64,000 nt of DNA, from NCBI GenBank assembly GCA_963770155.1, contig CAVYOE010000001.1, positions 558,001 through 622,000 on the forward strand, written 5' to 3'. The first letter of the stretch is position 1, and the number at the start of each line of letters is the position of its first letter. A model generated the notes under the pieces. That model did no database searches, was not told the DNA's origin, and was given only the letters and a program-made list of their open reading frames with translations. Source of the DNA: CAVYOE01 sp963770155. Its GTDB lineage: Bacteria; Actinomycetota; Thermoleophilia; Solirubrobacterales; 70-9. The position numbers were made by a program, and so were the translations under genes. Below, piece after piece: positions 34,431 to 43,555 of this stretch.

Positions 34431-35735
34431 CTAGGCGGGAACCTGCTCGGTCGAGACCCGCTCGATGTGCGCGCCGAGGTCGCGCAGGCGCTCGTCGATC
34501 CGCTCGTAGCCGCGGTCGATCTGCGCGATGTTGCCGATCTCGGAACGGCCGTCGGCCGAACACGCGGCGATGAGCATCGCCATGCCCGCCCGGATGTCCG
34601 GGCTTTCGAGCCGGGCACCGTGAAGACGGCTCGGACCGCTGACGATCGCGCGATGTGGATCGCAGATCGTGATCCGAGCGCCCATTGCGACGAGCTTGTC
34701 GACAAAGAACAGCCGGTTCTCGAACATTTTCTCGAAGATGAGGATCTCGCCATCGGCCTGGGTCGCGAGCGCGAGTGCGATCGAGGTCAGGTCCGCCGGG
34801 AAGGCGGGCCAGGGACCGTCGTCGATCTTCGGCATCGCATCGCCGACGTCGTCGCGAACGCGGAGCTTCTGTTCGCCAGGGACGATGATGTCGCGGCCCT
34901 CGACAACGCATTTGAGCCCGAGCCGGCCGAACTGTCGCAGGATCATGGTCAGGTCCTCCGGTTCGGTTTCGCGCACGCGGAGCTCGCCGCCGGTTGCCGC
35001 GGCAAGCGCGATGAAGCTGGCGATCTCGATGTGGTCTGGACGGATCGTGTGCTCGGCCCCTCCGAGCCGGTCGCGGCCGTGGACAGTCATCACGTTGGAG
35101 CCGATCCCGTCGACGCGGGCGCCCATTGCGGTCAGCAGGTTGGCCAGGTCCTGGACGTGCGGTTCGCAAGCCGCGTTCAGGATCGTGGTCGGTCCCTCGG
35201 TCAGGGCGGCGGCGAGCAGCGCGTTCTCTGTCCCCATCACCGAGGGCTCGTCCATGAAGATGCGGGTCGGCTTCAGGCCTTTCGGGGGGGCCGTGAGCTC
35301 GATCCAGCCGGCGTCGTCGGCGACCTTGGCACCGAGGTCGCGGAAGGCGTCGAGGTGCGCGTCGAGGCGGCGGCGGCCGATCGTGTCCCCTCCCGGCGGC
35401 GGCATCCGTGCCTCCCCCATGCGCGCCAGCAATGGCCCCGCGGCAAGAAACGAGGCGCGGATCCGGGCCGAGGCGTCTTCGTCGACCTCCGAGCCGGCGA
35501 CGGCGTCCGCCTGAAGAGAGAGCTCGTTGTCCGAGCGCCAGTTGACCTTTACTCCGATCCGTTCGAGCAGGACGAGCATCGACTCGACGTCCCGGATCCG
35601 CGGAACGTTGCGGATCATGATTTCCTCGTCGGTGAGCAGGCAGGCGGCGAGGATCGGGAGAGCCCCGTTCTTGTTACCGGCGGCCGAGATCTCACCGGAC
35701 AGCGGCGCGCCGCCTTGGATCACGAACGTCTCCAT
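34431..35735 (-). CDS. murA: UDP-N-acetylglucosamine 1-carboxyvinyltransferase with Asp at the fosfomycin site
   Basis: 434 residues. Commits UDP-GlcNAc to peptidoglycan by enolpyruvyl transfer from PEP. Lys22 is in AGNKNGALPILAA. The active loop reads PPPGGDTIGRRRLD, with Asp117 where E. coli has Cys115 (PGGCTIG). This substitution is known in mycobacterial and chlamydial MurA and causes intrinsic fosfomycin resistance while retaining activity. Located 51 bases upstream of hisZ, possibly in the same transcript. The start METFVIQGG at 35735 is chosen; an upstream extension runs into the divergent hydrolase gene. Confidence 0.94.
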   Translation of the reverse strand: METFVIQGGAPLSGEISAAGNKNGALPILAACLLTDEEIMIRNVPRIRDVESMLVLLERIGVKVNWRSDNELSLQADAVAGSEVDEDASARIRASFLAAGPLLARMGEARMPPPGGDTIGRRRLDAHLDAFRDLGAKVADDAGWIELTAPPKGLKPTRIFMDEPSVMGTENALLAAALTEGPTTILNAACEPHVQDLANLLTAMGARVDGIGSNVMTVHGRDRLGGAEHTIRPDHIEIASFIALAAATGGELRVRETEPEDLTMILRQFGRLGLKCVVEGRDIIVPGEQKLRVRDDVGDAMPKIDDGPWPAFPADLTSIALALATQADGEILIFEKMFENRLFFVDKLVAMGARITICDPHRAIVSGPSRLHGARLESPDIRAGMAMLIAACSADGRSEIGNIAQIDRGYERIDERLRDLGAHIERVSTEQVPA

Positions 35736-35759
35736 GGCTCGGCTAGGGTAACGCGCGCT

Positions 35760-36814
35760 ATGAGGCGCCGTTGGAAGATCGCTATCGGCGCGCTGATCGG
35801 GTTGCTCATCCTCTTGAGCCTGAACGCGATCGCGCTGAACAGCCAGACCAAGGAGGCGAGCGTGACCGTGGACGACGGCCGCGTGGTCGAGGCGTTCGGC
35901 GGCGACGTGCAGGTGACCGACACGGGCAAGCCCGATGGCCCGCCGTTGGTTCTCCTCCACGGGCATGTGGCATCACTGCGCTGGTGGGACGAGGTTCTGC
36001 CGGCGCTGGAGGAAAGCCACCGGGTGATCCGGATCGATCTGCTCGGGCACGGCGGCTCCGAGAAGCCCTCCTCCGAGTATTCGATCGAGGACCAGGCGGG
36101 AGCTGTCGCCTCCGCGCTCGCGGAGCTCGGCGTGACGTGGTGCCACCGTCGTCGGCCACTCGCTCGGGTTCACGGTCGCGGTCGAGGTGGGAAGCCGCAG
36201 CCCGGAGCTGGTGGCGCGCCTTGTCGATCTCGACCAGGCACCCGACAACACCTACGGCGAGCAGCCGCTGACCGCGAAGCTGATCGATCTGCCTTTGCTC
36301 GGACAGGCGATGTACCGGACGACCCCCGATTTTGTGATTCGTGACGGGGTCAAGGAGGAGGCATTCGCCCCCGGCTTCAACCTCGCGAGCGGTTTTGAGG
36401 ATCCAGATCAGATCGTCGAGGACGTGGAGACGATGACCTACAAGTCATTCACGAAGGCCGACGACGCAGAGGACGAGTTCACCGACGAGAAGGCGCTCAC
36501 CGACCGGGTCCGGGAGCTGGGCGGAATCCCGGTCCTGGTCATCTTCGGGACCGAGGACCAGATCTACGACCCGGCCGAGGAGGCCGCGAACGCCTACCGG
36601 GACATCCCGGGAGCTGAGCATCACGATGGTCGAGGGCTCGGGGCACTCACCCCAGGTGGAGAAGCCGGAAGAGACCGCGAACCTGATTCTCGAGTTCGCC
36701 GCGAATCCGGCGGAACCAGGCTCGGCCGAACCGGGCACCAACGAACTCGAGCCGCCCAACAAGCAGACAGCGCCCAAGCGGGAGCCGAAGAAAAAGGGAA
36801 CCGCCAAGGACTAG
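35760..36814 (+). CDS. membrane-anchored alpha/beta hydrolase, disrupted by two 1-base insertions
   Basis: Three segments in successive frames together make ~350 residues. Start MRRRWKIAIGALIGLLILL is a membrane anchor. Then LVLLHGHVASLRWWDEVLP and HRVIRIDLLGHGGS, the nucleophile elbow VVGHSLGFTVAVE (Ser), the acid region PVLVIFGTEDQIYD, and the His region VEGSGHSPQVEKPEE. The frame changes at ~36138 and ~36619, each by one extra base. The remainder after the domain is a Pro/Lys-rich tail (NKQTAPKREPKKKGTAKD). All catalytic residues are present once the frames are joined, so an intact gene with sequence errors is more likely than a true pseudogene. Substrate unknown. Confidence 0.75.
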
Positions 36815-36826
36815 ACTCGGTCCTCG

Positions 36827-37606
36827 ATGAGACGCAGGGTCTCACTCTCGATCGCAACAGTTTGTATTTCGGCTTTCACGGTCGCCGTGCCTGCGGGGGC
36901 GCCTGCGGCAGAAATGATCGGGCAAGTGACGACGTCGGTGATTCCGGCGGCGTGTACCGACAACCTTCCGGTTGTCTCGGGAGGTGTGGCCGCCGCGCCG
37001 GATTACACACCGAGCGCGTACGGCGTGATCACCTCCTGGAGCATGGCTGCGGATGCGACGGCGGGCAGAACGTTCGTCCCGATGGTCTTGCGACCCGCCC
37101 CTACGGCGGGTCTTGCCCACTACACCGTTGTCCAGAAGGACCAGGTGCGGCAGCTGACCCAGTTGAGTCAGCTGAATTTGTTCGGCGGACTTCGGATGCC
37201 GATCGAGCGCGGCGACAGGCTTGGTCTTTATGTCCCCGACGGCCAGCCCGGGGGTCAGGGCATCTGCAGCTTCGCCACGCTTCCAGATGCCGACTTCATC
37301 GGGGTTCCCGGCCCAGCCGGTCAGAGCGATCCGCCGCTCAACGACACTCGTTCCTACGGCGACAGCGAGATTGACAGACGCTTGAACGCAGCGGCAATGG
37401 TCGAACCGGATGCGGATCGCGACGGATTCGGCGATGAGACCCAGGATGCTTGTCCCACCAACGCGGCCACGCAGGGCGTCTGTCCTCCCCGCTGCAGCGG
37501 GCTCAAACGCAAGGCGCGCAAGCGCTGCCTCTGCAAACAGAAGAAAGCCGAGGCGAAACGGAAGCGCTGCCTGAGGCGGCTGAAGAAGGCCGCTCGCCGA
37601 AACTGA
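36827..37606 (+). CDS. secreted protein with thrombospondin-type-3-like motif and basic Cys tail
   Basis: 259 residues. A signal peptide (ends near GAPAAE) precedes an all-beta region without recognisable family. At ~193-212 is DADRDGFGDETQDACP, the type-3 repeat pattern of Asp-rich calcium binding. The C-terminus is a Lys/Arg/Cys-rich tail (CSGLKRKARKRCLCKQKK and onward), much like those of the 3.8-6.8 kb proteins. It follows the hydrolase by 12 bases. Probably at the cell surface; the function is unknown. Confidence 0.7.
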   Translation: MRRRVSLSIATVCISAFTVAVPAGAPAAEMIGQVTTSVIPAACTDNLPVVSGGVAAAPDYTPSAYGVITSWSMAADATAGRTFVPMVLRPAPTAGLAHYTVVQKDQVRQLTQLSQLNLFGGLRMPIERGDRLGLYVPDGQPGGQGICSFATLPDADFIGVPGPAGQSDPPLNDTRSYGDSEIDRRLNAAAMVEPDADRDGFGDETQDACPTNAATQGVCPPRCSGLKRKARKRCLCKQKKAEAKRKRCLRRLKKAARRN

Positions 37607-37661
37607 GCTGATCCGCCGGCGCGTCGCTCACGCCGCCCGCCGCGCCGGTCCCAGAAAATCG

Positions 37662-37687
37662 AAAGAGCCCCGTTGCCGGGGCTCTTT
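37662..37687. terminator. rho-independent terminator hairpin
   Basis: AAAGAGCCCCG and CGGGGCTCTTT pair around a short loop, flanked by A-run and T-run so that it may work in both directions. It follows the secreted protein gene by 56 bases. Confidence 0.75.
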
Positions 37688-37690
37688 CTG

Positions 37691-37712
37691 GAACAAACCT
37701 TTCGGTTTGTTC
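37691..37712. terminator. second hairpin next to the terminator
   Basis: GAACAAACC and GGTTTGTTC form a 9-bp stem with a TTTC loop, 3 bases after the main hairpin. It may back up termination, or form part of the end of the convergent minus-strand zinc protein gene. Confidence 0.45.
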
Positions 37713-37831
37713 GTTGTCAAGGAAACTACCACCGGGTCAGGGGGACCGCAAGGGGGAACCGGCGCCGATCCAGCAATTTCCGCGATTCGGCCCTCGTGGC
37801 GACCCCGGATTTTGCGCGGATGTTCTAGGGC

Positions 37832-38170
37832 TCAGGTCTGCCAGCGCCCGCCGGCCTTGGCCCAATCGGCCATGTGCTCGGTCGAGCAGAAGGCATCGGT
37901 GAGACGGTGCTCGCCGCGGTGGCGGACCAGCAGCACGTGGACCTCGCCGATCTCGGCGTCGCAGCTGGAGCAGCGAAGCGCGTCCTGTTCGAGGCTGCCG
38001 GGATCGGGCGCGCCACCCGCTTCCCAATGCGCCCCTTGGATCGACCAGGGCACGATGTGCTCGAGCCGGCAGAAAACGGCGCGCCGCTCTCCCGCCGGCT
38101 CATAGGCCCGGAAGCCGTCGTCCGGCTCGACGCTCTCGCCGCACCAGGTGCACTGCTCTTCGCGCGCCAT
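37832..38170 (-). CDS. small protein with two zinc-knuckle-like units, unknown function
   Basis: 112 residues. Two similar units can be seen: CTWCGE...VFCRLEHIVPW and CSSCDAEIG...AFCSTEHMADW; each has CxxC and a later FC-x-x-EH-x-x-x-W pattern, which fits a treble-clef or FCS/MYM-type zinc knuckle. The internal duplication is visible by eye. Its start is 44 bases from the LexA-type box before imuB on the other strand, so it could share that operator. Confidence 0.65.
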   Translation of the reverse strand: MAREEQCTWCGESVEPDDGFRAYEPAGERRAVFCRLEHIVPWSIQGAHWEAGGAPDPGSLEQDALRCSSCDAEIGEVHVLLVRHRGEHRLTDAFCSTEHMADWAKAGGRWQT

Positions 38171-38212
38171 TGGAGCGCGATCTTAAACGCGCTTGACTTG
38201 GGTATGCCTTTA

Positions 38213-38230
38213 TACGAACATACGTTCGTA
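38213..38230. promoter_or_regulatory. LexA (SOS) box before the imuB-dnaE2 cassette
   Basis: The sequence TACGAACATACGTTCGTA is a near-perfect palindrome holding CGAAC-N4-GTTCG, which fits the LexA operator of actinobacteria and Bacillus (CGAACRNRYGTTCG). It ends at the A of the imuB start codon. A TTGACT at 38193-38198 could be the -35 hexamer, which would place the box over the -10 region and give a nearly leaderless transcript. imuB and dnaE2 are known SOS genes, which supports the call. Confidence 0.85.
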
Positions 38231-39434
38231 TGACGATCGGATGCGTACATCTCCCCCGTTTTGAGCTGATCGCTGCGCTGGGCGAACGGCGCAAGCTGAT
38301 GGCACAGCCGGTTGCACTGGCGACCGAGCCGGGCCGGGGGCGGGCCCGGGATTGATCGGAGAAGTCTCGGGCCGCGCCGAAGCATTCGGTGTGAAGCCGG
38401 GGATGCGCCTGGGCGAGGCCCTCTCCCGCTGCCCCGAGCTGGTCCTGATCCCGGCCGATCCGGAGCGAACCGAGTCCGTCTGGGAAGGGGTACTTCGGGG
38501 CCTGGAAGGAATCGGTGCCGGCGTCCACAGCGGGCGCCCCGGCGAGGCCTACTTCGAGGCCGCCGGGCTGCGCGGTCTCTGGGGTGGCGACCTGGAGGGA
38601 GTGTTGGCTCGCGCCCGGCGCGCGATCGGCGAGACCGGACAGTCGGCCCGGTTGGCTGTTGCCCCTTCGAGGTTCTGCGCCCTTGCTGCGGCCGGTCGGG
38701 CAAGGAGCGGGCGTCCGGTGATCGTCCGCAAAGGGCGGGAGCGGGCTTTCCTGGCGCCACTGCCGGTCGGTCTGCTTTCGAAGGGACTGGAGGGCCGCGG
38801 GTACGACCTGATCGAGCAGTTCGAGCAGCTCGGGATCCGGACCCTGGGCGCCCTTGCCAGGTTGAACGCTGATGCGGTGGCCGACCGGTTCGGCAAGCCA
38901 GGCCTACATGCCCGGCGGTTGGCCCGCGGCGAAGACGAGATGCCCAAGCCGCGCCGGCCGCGCCGATCCCTCCTCGTGGAGCTGGAGCTGCCCGATGCCA
39001 TTGCCGGAGGCCAGCTGGAGCGGGCGCTCGAGATGCTGGTCGACGGTCTCCTGGCCGAGCCCACACGCGGCAACAGGGCGATACGGCGATTGCGGCTCTC
39101 GGCGCAGCTCGCCGGTGGCGGCGGCTGGCGGCGGGAGAAGACGCTGCGCCACGCTAGCGCCGACCCGCGTGTTCTGCGGCTGGCCTTGGGAGATGTCTTG
39201 GAGGAGTTGCCGGCGCCGGCGGCGCTATTGCGGCTGGAGGCCGAAGAGCTGGGGAGTGCAGCAGCCGAGCAGCTCTCCCTCTCGGATCCCGAGGCTGAGA
39301 GGCGCCGCCGGCTGGCGGAGGCGGTGAGCCAGACCCGGGCCGCTGCCGGGCGCGAGGCGGTTCTGCGCGTGCTCGACCTCGATCCCGATTCACGGCTGCC
39401 CGAGCGGCGTGTCGCCCTGACGCCGTTCGTATGA
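38230..39434 (+). CDS. imuB: ImuB-like Y-family polymerase accessory protein, one base missing near the N-terminus
   Basis: The N-terminal part (MTIGCVHLPRFELIAALGER) runs in one frame to ~38345; the body (LIGEVSGRAEAFGVKPGMRL, PVGLLSKGLEGRGY, FEQLGIRTLGALARL) continues in another. Adding one base in the G/C-rich stretch ~38330-38350 gives 401 residues. ImuB is a Y-family homologue without polymerase catalytic residues that links DnaE2 to the beta clamp in translesion synthesis. No imuA was found in front of it. Leads the imuB-DUF6504-dnaE2 unit controlled by the LexA box. Confidence 0.85.
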
Positions 39435-39461
39435 GGTTGGTCGTATGAGCCGGTCGGCCCG

Positions 39462-39704
39462 ATGAAGCGGCTCTACGGCCCCCGGCCGGTTTCCGTTGAC
39501 GTCGATAGGGACGGCGCTCCCGGGACGGTGGACGGCAAGCAGGTGACGGCGGTTCGAGAGGAGTGGCTGGTCGAGGAGGCCTGGTGGGCCGGCAAGGGGC
39601 TGCAGCGACGCTACTTCGAGCTGGTGCTCGAGGACGGCAGCGACGTGGTCGTGTTCAAGGAGCCCGACCGAGATGCAGGACGGTGGTTCCGCCAGCGGGG
39701 CTGA
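39462..39704 (+). CDS. DUF6504-type small protein of the mutagenesis cassette
   Basis: 80 residues (MKRLYGPRPVSVDVDRDG at the start; EEWWAG-like WWAGKG and RRYFELVLEDG strands). I recognise it as the small protein commonly encoded between imuB and dnaE2 in actinobacteria. Its role is not established; position suggests a part in mutasome function. Overlaps the dnaE2 start (TGATG). Confidence 0.75.
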   Translation: MKRLYGPRPVSVDVDRDGAPGTVDGKQVTAVREEWLVEEAWWAGKGLQRRYFELVLEDGSDVVVFKEPDRDAGRWFRQRG

Positions 39705-42700
39705 TGTACGCCGAGCTCCACTGCCACTCTGCGTATTCGTTCGGCGATGGAGCCTCGCTCCCGAGCGAGCTGGCGGCGGCAGCCGCCGATCACGGCTATC
39801 CGGCGCTGGCACTCACCGACCACGACGGGGTCTGGGGCGCGATGGAGTTCGCACACGCCTGCAACGGGGTCGGGATCAAGAGCATCGTCGGCGCGGAGCT
39901 GACCGCTGAGGACCAGGGCACGCAGCTCCACCTCACCCTGCTTGTCGAGAACGCGACCGGCTGGCACAACCTCTGCCGTCTGGTCAGCGAGTCCTTCGAG
40001 GGAACCCGGCAACCGCCTGGCTTCGAGCAGCAGCCCCCCTCCCTCCCTCTCGAGTCGCTGCGGCGGCGTACCGAGGGGCTCGTCTGCCTTTCGGGCTGTG
40101 CCGGATCGGGTCTTGCGGCGGGACTGTGGGAGCGCGGCCGCAGAAGGCGGGCCGAAGAGTTGACCGCCGCGCTGTGCCGCTGGTTCGGGCCGGAGCGCTT
40201 CCGGGTCGAACTGCAGCGGCCGATGTGGCGGCGTGACCGGGCCCGCAACCGGTGGCTGGTGTCGCTGGCAGAGCGGCTCGGAGTGCCTTGCGTAGCCACC
40301 GGCAATGCGCATGCGCACGCCTCCAGCCGCGCCCGGCTCCAGGACGCCTTGGTGGCGGTCCGGCTCGGTGCAAGCCTCGACGAGACCGAGGCCACGAGAC
40401 GGGGCAATGCCTCTTCGGTTCTCACATCTCCCGGCGAGATGGCCGCGCGCTTCGGCGACCATCCTGTCGCGATCGAGGAGGCCGGTCGTCTTGCCGAGCG
40501 GCTCGACTTCGACCTAACTCGCGACCTCGGCTACCGCTATCCCGGCTCGGAGGACGAGAGCGCAGACCGGGCGCTGGCCGAGCTCTGCCGCGGGCGGCTG
40601 GTGGAGCGCTATGCCGGGACTCCGGAGCTGCCCGAGGCAGAGCGTCGCCTGGAGGAAGAGCTGCGGCTGATTCGGGGACTCGAGCTGTCGGGGTTCTTCC
40701 TCCTCCACCAGGACCTGCTCGAGCTGGCGCGCGAGGTGGCGGTCGAGGTACGCGGGCCGGACACGGCGCGGGCGTTGCTGCCGCCCGGCCGCGGCCGCGG
40801 CTCCAGCGTCAGCTCGATCGTTTGTTACCTGACCGGGCTTTCTCATATCGATCCGGTTCAGAACGACCTCTTCCTCGGCCGCTTCCTGAACGAGGAGCTG
40901 CGCGACGTCCCCGACATCGATCTCGACTTTCCACGGGACATCCGGGAAAAGCTGATTCCCCGGATCCACGAGGTATATGGAGAGGATCGCTCGGCGTTGG
41001 TGGCGGCATTTGCGACCTACCGATCTCGCGGCGCCATCCGTGACCTCGGCAAGGTCCTGGGACTGCCGCGGGGAGAGATCGAACGGGTCGCGCGGTTGAC
41101 CGATGCCTACGGGTCGGGTGAGAGGATCGCTGAGGAGATCGAGGCCGGCTTGGGACCGCGGGCCCGGTCGCCGCGCTGGCGGGCGCTGGCGGAGCTGGCG
41201 AAGGAACTGCTGGGGCTGCCGCGGCATGTTTCCCAGCACCCCGGCGGAATGGTGATCTCGACGGGACAGTTGACCGAGCTCTGCCCGGTGCAGCCCGCCG
41301 CGATGGAGGGACGGCAGATCGTGCAATGGGACAAGGACTCGTGTGCCGACGCCGGCTTTTTGAAGATCGATCTGCTTGGGCTGGGGATGCTCTCGGCGGT
41401 CGAGCGGTGTGTCGAAGAGATTGCGCGGGTGCGCGGAGAGCGGATTGATCTGTCGCGGATCCCGCTCGATGACACCGGTACCTGGGAGGCGATTCGCAAG
41501 GCAGAAACGACCGGCGTCTTCCAGATCGAGAGCCGGGCGCAGATGCAGATGCTGCCACGGACCAGGCCCGCGGACTTGGACGACCTGACCGTGCAGGTGG
41601 CTCTGGTGCGGCCGGGGCCGATTCAAGGGGGCGCCGTTCATCCGTACATCGAACGGCGCAAGCGCTTGCGGGAGGATCCCTCCTACCAGGTGCCATACGA
41701 GCACCCTTCGCTGGAGCCGGTGCTCCGGGAGACCCTCGGGGCGATCGTGTTCCAGGACCAGGTGCTCGAGGTGGCGATTGCGCTGGCCGGCTTCAGTCCG
41801 GGTGAGGCCGAGGGATTGCGGCGGGCGATGAGCCGGAAGCGGTCGGAGGCGGCGCTGCGCGGCTACCGCGAGCGCTTTGTCAAAGGGGCCCTCGAGCGCG
41901 GAGTTCCGGCGGGGACCGCAGAGCGAGTATTTCGTCAAATCCAGGGGTTTTCCGGGTTCGGGTTCCCCAAATCCCACTCCGCGGCCTTCGGGCTGCTGGC
42001 TTACCAGTCGACCTGGCTTCGGGTCAACTACGGCCCGGAGTTCCTCTGCTCGCTCCTGAACGAGCAGCCGATGGGCTTCTACCCCCCCGATGCACTGGTG
42101 CACGAAGCGCAGCGCCGCGGGATCGAGATCAGCGGGCCAGATGTCAACGCGAGCGGGGTCGAGTGCCACGTCGAGCGGCGCCAACGCGAAGCGGCGCAGC
42201 CGTCGGTGCGGATTGGGCTGAGCTACGTCGCCGAGATCGTCACCGACGAGGTCAAGACCCTGCTCACTGAGCGCGAGCGCGGCGGCCCGTACCGGTCTCT
42301 TGCCGACCTGGCAGCTCGTAGCGGGGCCGGCTCGGCCGCACTCGAGCGGCTTGCCTGGGCCGGTGCCTGTGACCATCTCTCCACGAGCGAGCCGGTGCGA
42401 CGGGCACCGCTGTGGAGTATTGGTGCCGCTGCAACCGCCCACCAGGTGAAAGAGGGCACGCAGCTGGCGCTGCCCCTCGATGGGACCTCGCCCCCGCGGC
42501 TCCCTGCACTTGAGCCCTGGGAGCGGCTGATCGCCGACTACCGCTCGACCGGAATGACCCTTGCCGAGCACCCGATGTCGCTGATGCGAGCGCGGTTGGA
42601 GCGCGACCTTTCGACCAGCCGGGATCTCGAGCGGGTTCCGACCGGCAGCCTTCTGGAAGTCGGCGGGCTGGTCGTGGCCCGCCAGCGTCCTGCGACCGCC

Positions 42701-43078
42701 AAAGGTGTCGTGTTCATGCTGCTCGAAGACGAGTGGGGTGTGATCAACCTGATCATTCCCCCACCGATTGCCGAGCGGCACCGGCTCGAAGTCCGAACGG
42801 CCGGGTTCGTCCATGCGGCCGGCAAGCTCGAGCGGCGCGAGAGCGTGATCAACTTGGTCGTGAGCCGGCTGCGGGCGCTGCAGCGGCCGGACCTCCCGCT
42901 GGCGCCGGTGCGGTCGATCGAACCGCCGGCCGATCGCGAAACGGGTCGCGCCGCCATCCCTACCGGTGGCTTAGTCCCCCAGAAGGTTGTCGACCTGGCT
43001 CGCCGCCGGGCCGAGGCCGCGGCCGAGCTCGCTGCTGCCCTCCCCGCCGCCCATAGCTTCGGGCGGCGGGGGCGCTAA
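39704..43078 (+). CDS. dnaE2: error-prone DNA polymerase III alpha subunit DnaE2
   Basis: 1124 residues. The PHP domain starts at once (ELHCHSAYSFGDGAS, LTDHDG). Catalytic aspartates of the polymerase core are in DVPDIDLDFPRD (~residue 405), with RGRGSSVSSIVCY before it and FGFPKSHSAAFGLLAYQ after it. A C-terminal OB fold follows (EVGGLVVARQRPATAKGVVFMLLED). The size fits DnaE2 rather than replicative DnaE1. Acts in damage-induced mutagenesis with ImuB. The start is fixed by the 1-base overlap with the small gene before it. Confidence 0.95.
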   Translation: MYAELHCHSAYSFGDGASLPSELAAAAADHGYPALALTDHDGVWGAMEFAHACNGVGIKSIVGAELTAEDQGTQLHLTLLVENATGWHNLCRLVSESFEGTRQPPGFEQQPPSLPLESLRRRTEGLVCLSGCAGSGLAAGLWERGRRRRAEELTAALCRWFGPERFRVELQRPMWRRDRARNRWLVSLAERLGVPCVATGNAHAHASSRARLQDALVAVRLGASLDETEATRRGNASSVLTSPGEMAARFGDHPVAIEEAGRLAERLDFDLTRDLGYRYPGSEDESADRALAELCRGRLVERYAGTPELPEAERRLEEELRLIRGLELSGFFLLHQDLLELAREVAVEVRGPDTARALLPPGRGRGSSVSSIVCYLTGLSHIDPVQNDLFLGRFLNEELRDVPDIDLDFPRDIREKLIPRIHEVYGEDRSALVAAFATYRSRGAIRDLGKVLGLPRGEIERVARLTDAYGSGERIAEEIEAGLGPRARSPRWRALAELAKELLGLPRHVSQHPGGMVISTGQLTELCPVQPAAMEGRQIVQWDKDSCADAGFLKIDLLGLGMLSAVERCVEEIARVRGERIDLSRIPLDDTGTWEAIRKAETTGVFQIESRAQMQMLPRTRPADLDDLTVQVALVRPGPIQGGAVHPYIERRKRLREDPSYQVPYEHPSLEPVLRETLGAIVFQDQVLEVAIALAGFSPGEAEGLRRAMSRKRSEAALRGYRERFVKGALERGVPAGTAERVFRQIQGFSGFGFPKSHSAAFGLLAYQSTWLRVNYGPEFLCSLLNEQPMGFYPPDALVHEAQRRGIEISGPDVNASGVECHVERRQREAAQPSVRIGLSYVAEIVTDEVKTLLTERERGGPYRSLADLAARSGAGSAALERLAWAGACDHLSTSEPVRRAPLWSIGAAATAHQVKEGTQLALPLDGTSPPRLPALEPWERLIADYRSTGMTLAEHPMSLMRARLERDLSTSRDLERVPTGSLLEVGGLVVARQRPATAKGVVFMLLEDEWGVINLIIPPPIAERHRLEVRTAGFVHAAGKLERRESVINLVVSRLRALQRPDLPLAPVRSIEPPADRETGRAAIPTGGLVPQKVVDLARRRAEAAAELAAALPAAHSFGRRGR

Positions 43079-43082
43079 CGGT

Positions 43083-43355
43083 TCAAACTGCGGTTCTGCG
43101 GCCTCCACCCGCGAACCTCTCGTAGAGGAACAGCAGAATCATGGCTCCGATCACGGCGCCCAAGATCCCGCGGAGATCGAACTTGTCCGAGTCGCCCCAG
43201 CCGAGCAGCTCCGTGAAGAGGAAGAACCCAACAAAGGCACCCCCGATACCGAGCAGGCAGGTGAGGATGATCCCCATGCTCTGACGTCCGGGCATGATCG
43301 CCCGTGCCAGGAACCCGGCAAGAAGTCCAAACAAGATGATTCCGAGGATTTCCAA
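43083..43355 (-). CDS. GlsB/YeaQ/YmgE family stress-response membrane protein
   Basis: 90 residues with three hydrophobic segments (ILGIILFGLLAGFLARAI, GIILTCLLGIGGAFVGFFLF, GILGAVIGAMILLFLY) and the Gly-rich pattern of the transglycosylase-associated family. These are short membrane proteins tied to envelope stress. Stops only 4 bases from dnaE2. Confidence 0.9.
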   Translation of the reverse strand: MEILGIILFGLLAGFLARAIMPGRQSMGIILTCLLGIGGAFVGFFLFTELLGWGDSDKFDLRGILGAVIGAMILLFLYERFAGGGRRTAV

Positions 43356-43405
43356 TTTGCGCTCCTGTTAGGTGGGTCGTTGTCGGCCCCTCAGTACCCG
43401 CCGCG

Positions 43406-43460
43406 GCTGATTTGAACCGCAGGGCCCCCTGTCGCAGCTGATTTGAAGGGCTGATTTGAA
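43406..43460 (+). repeat. three copies of GCTGATTTGAA
   Basis: The 11-base unit occurs at 43406, 43437 and 43450, twice followed by CCG. It lies between the rRNA terminator and the small membrane protein gene. No coding or structural role is evident. Confidence 0.6.
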
Positions 43461-43483
43461 CCGGGGGCCTGGACGAACGCATG

Positions 43484-43508
43484 AAAAAGGCCGCCCCTAA
43501 GGGCGGCC
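43484..43508 (-). terminator. rRNA operon terminator, distal hairpin with U-run
   Basis: On the minus strand GGCCGCCCTTAGGGGCGGCC is followed directly by TTTTTC. It is a textbook intrinsic terminator, 47 bases beyond the 5S gene. Confidence 0.85.
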
Positions 43509-43518
43509 CAGTACGGCC

Positions 43519-43542
43519 AAAGGCCACCTCGCGGTGGCCTTT
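43519..43542 (-). terminator. rRNA operon terminator, proximal hairpin
   Basis: AAAGGCCACC and GGTGGCCTTT pair around a 4-base loop, 13 bases after the 5S gene on its strand. Together with the next hairpin it forms a tandem terminator. Confidence 0.8.
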
Positions 43543-43555
43543 GTACTAAGAAGAA

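Noticed and set aside
34293..36344. 683-residue plus-strand open frame across murA and hisZ
   Set aside because: It is antisense to conserved genes and has Arg/Asp/Ala-rich composition typical of shadow frames in GC-rich DNA; only its end, from 35760, is the real hydrolase.
37832..38170. the small zinc-knuckle protein as a missing ImuA
   Set aside because: It has neither the RecA-like fold nor the length of ImuA and is transcribed away from imuB.
40514..42814. 766-residue minus-strand frame inside dnaE2
   Set aside because: Antisense to conserved polymerase motifs; composition (Arg/Pro/Gln/His) not protein-like.
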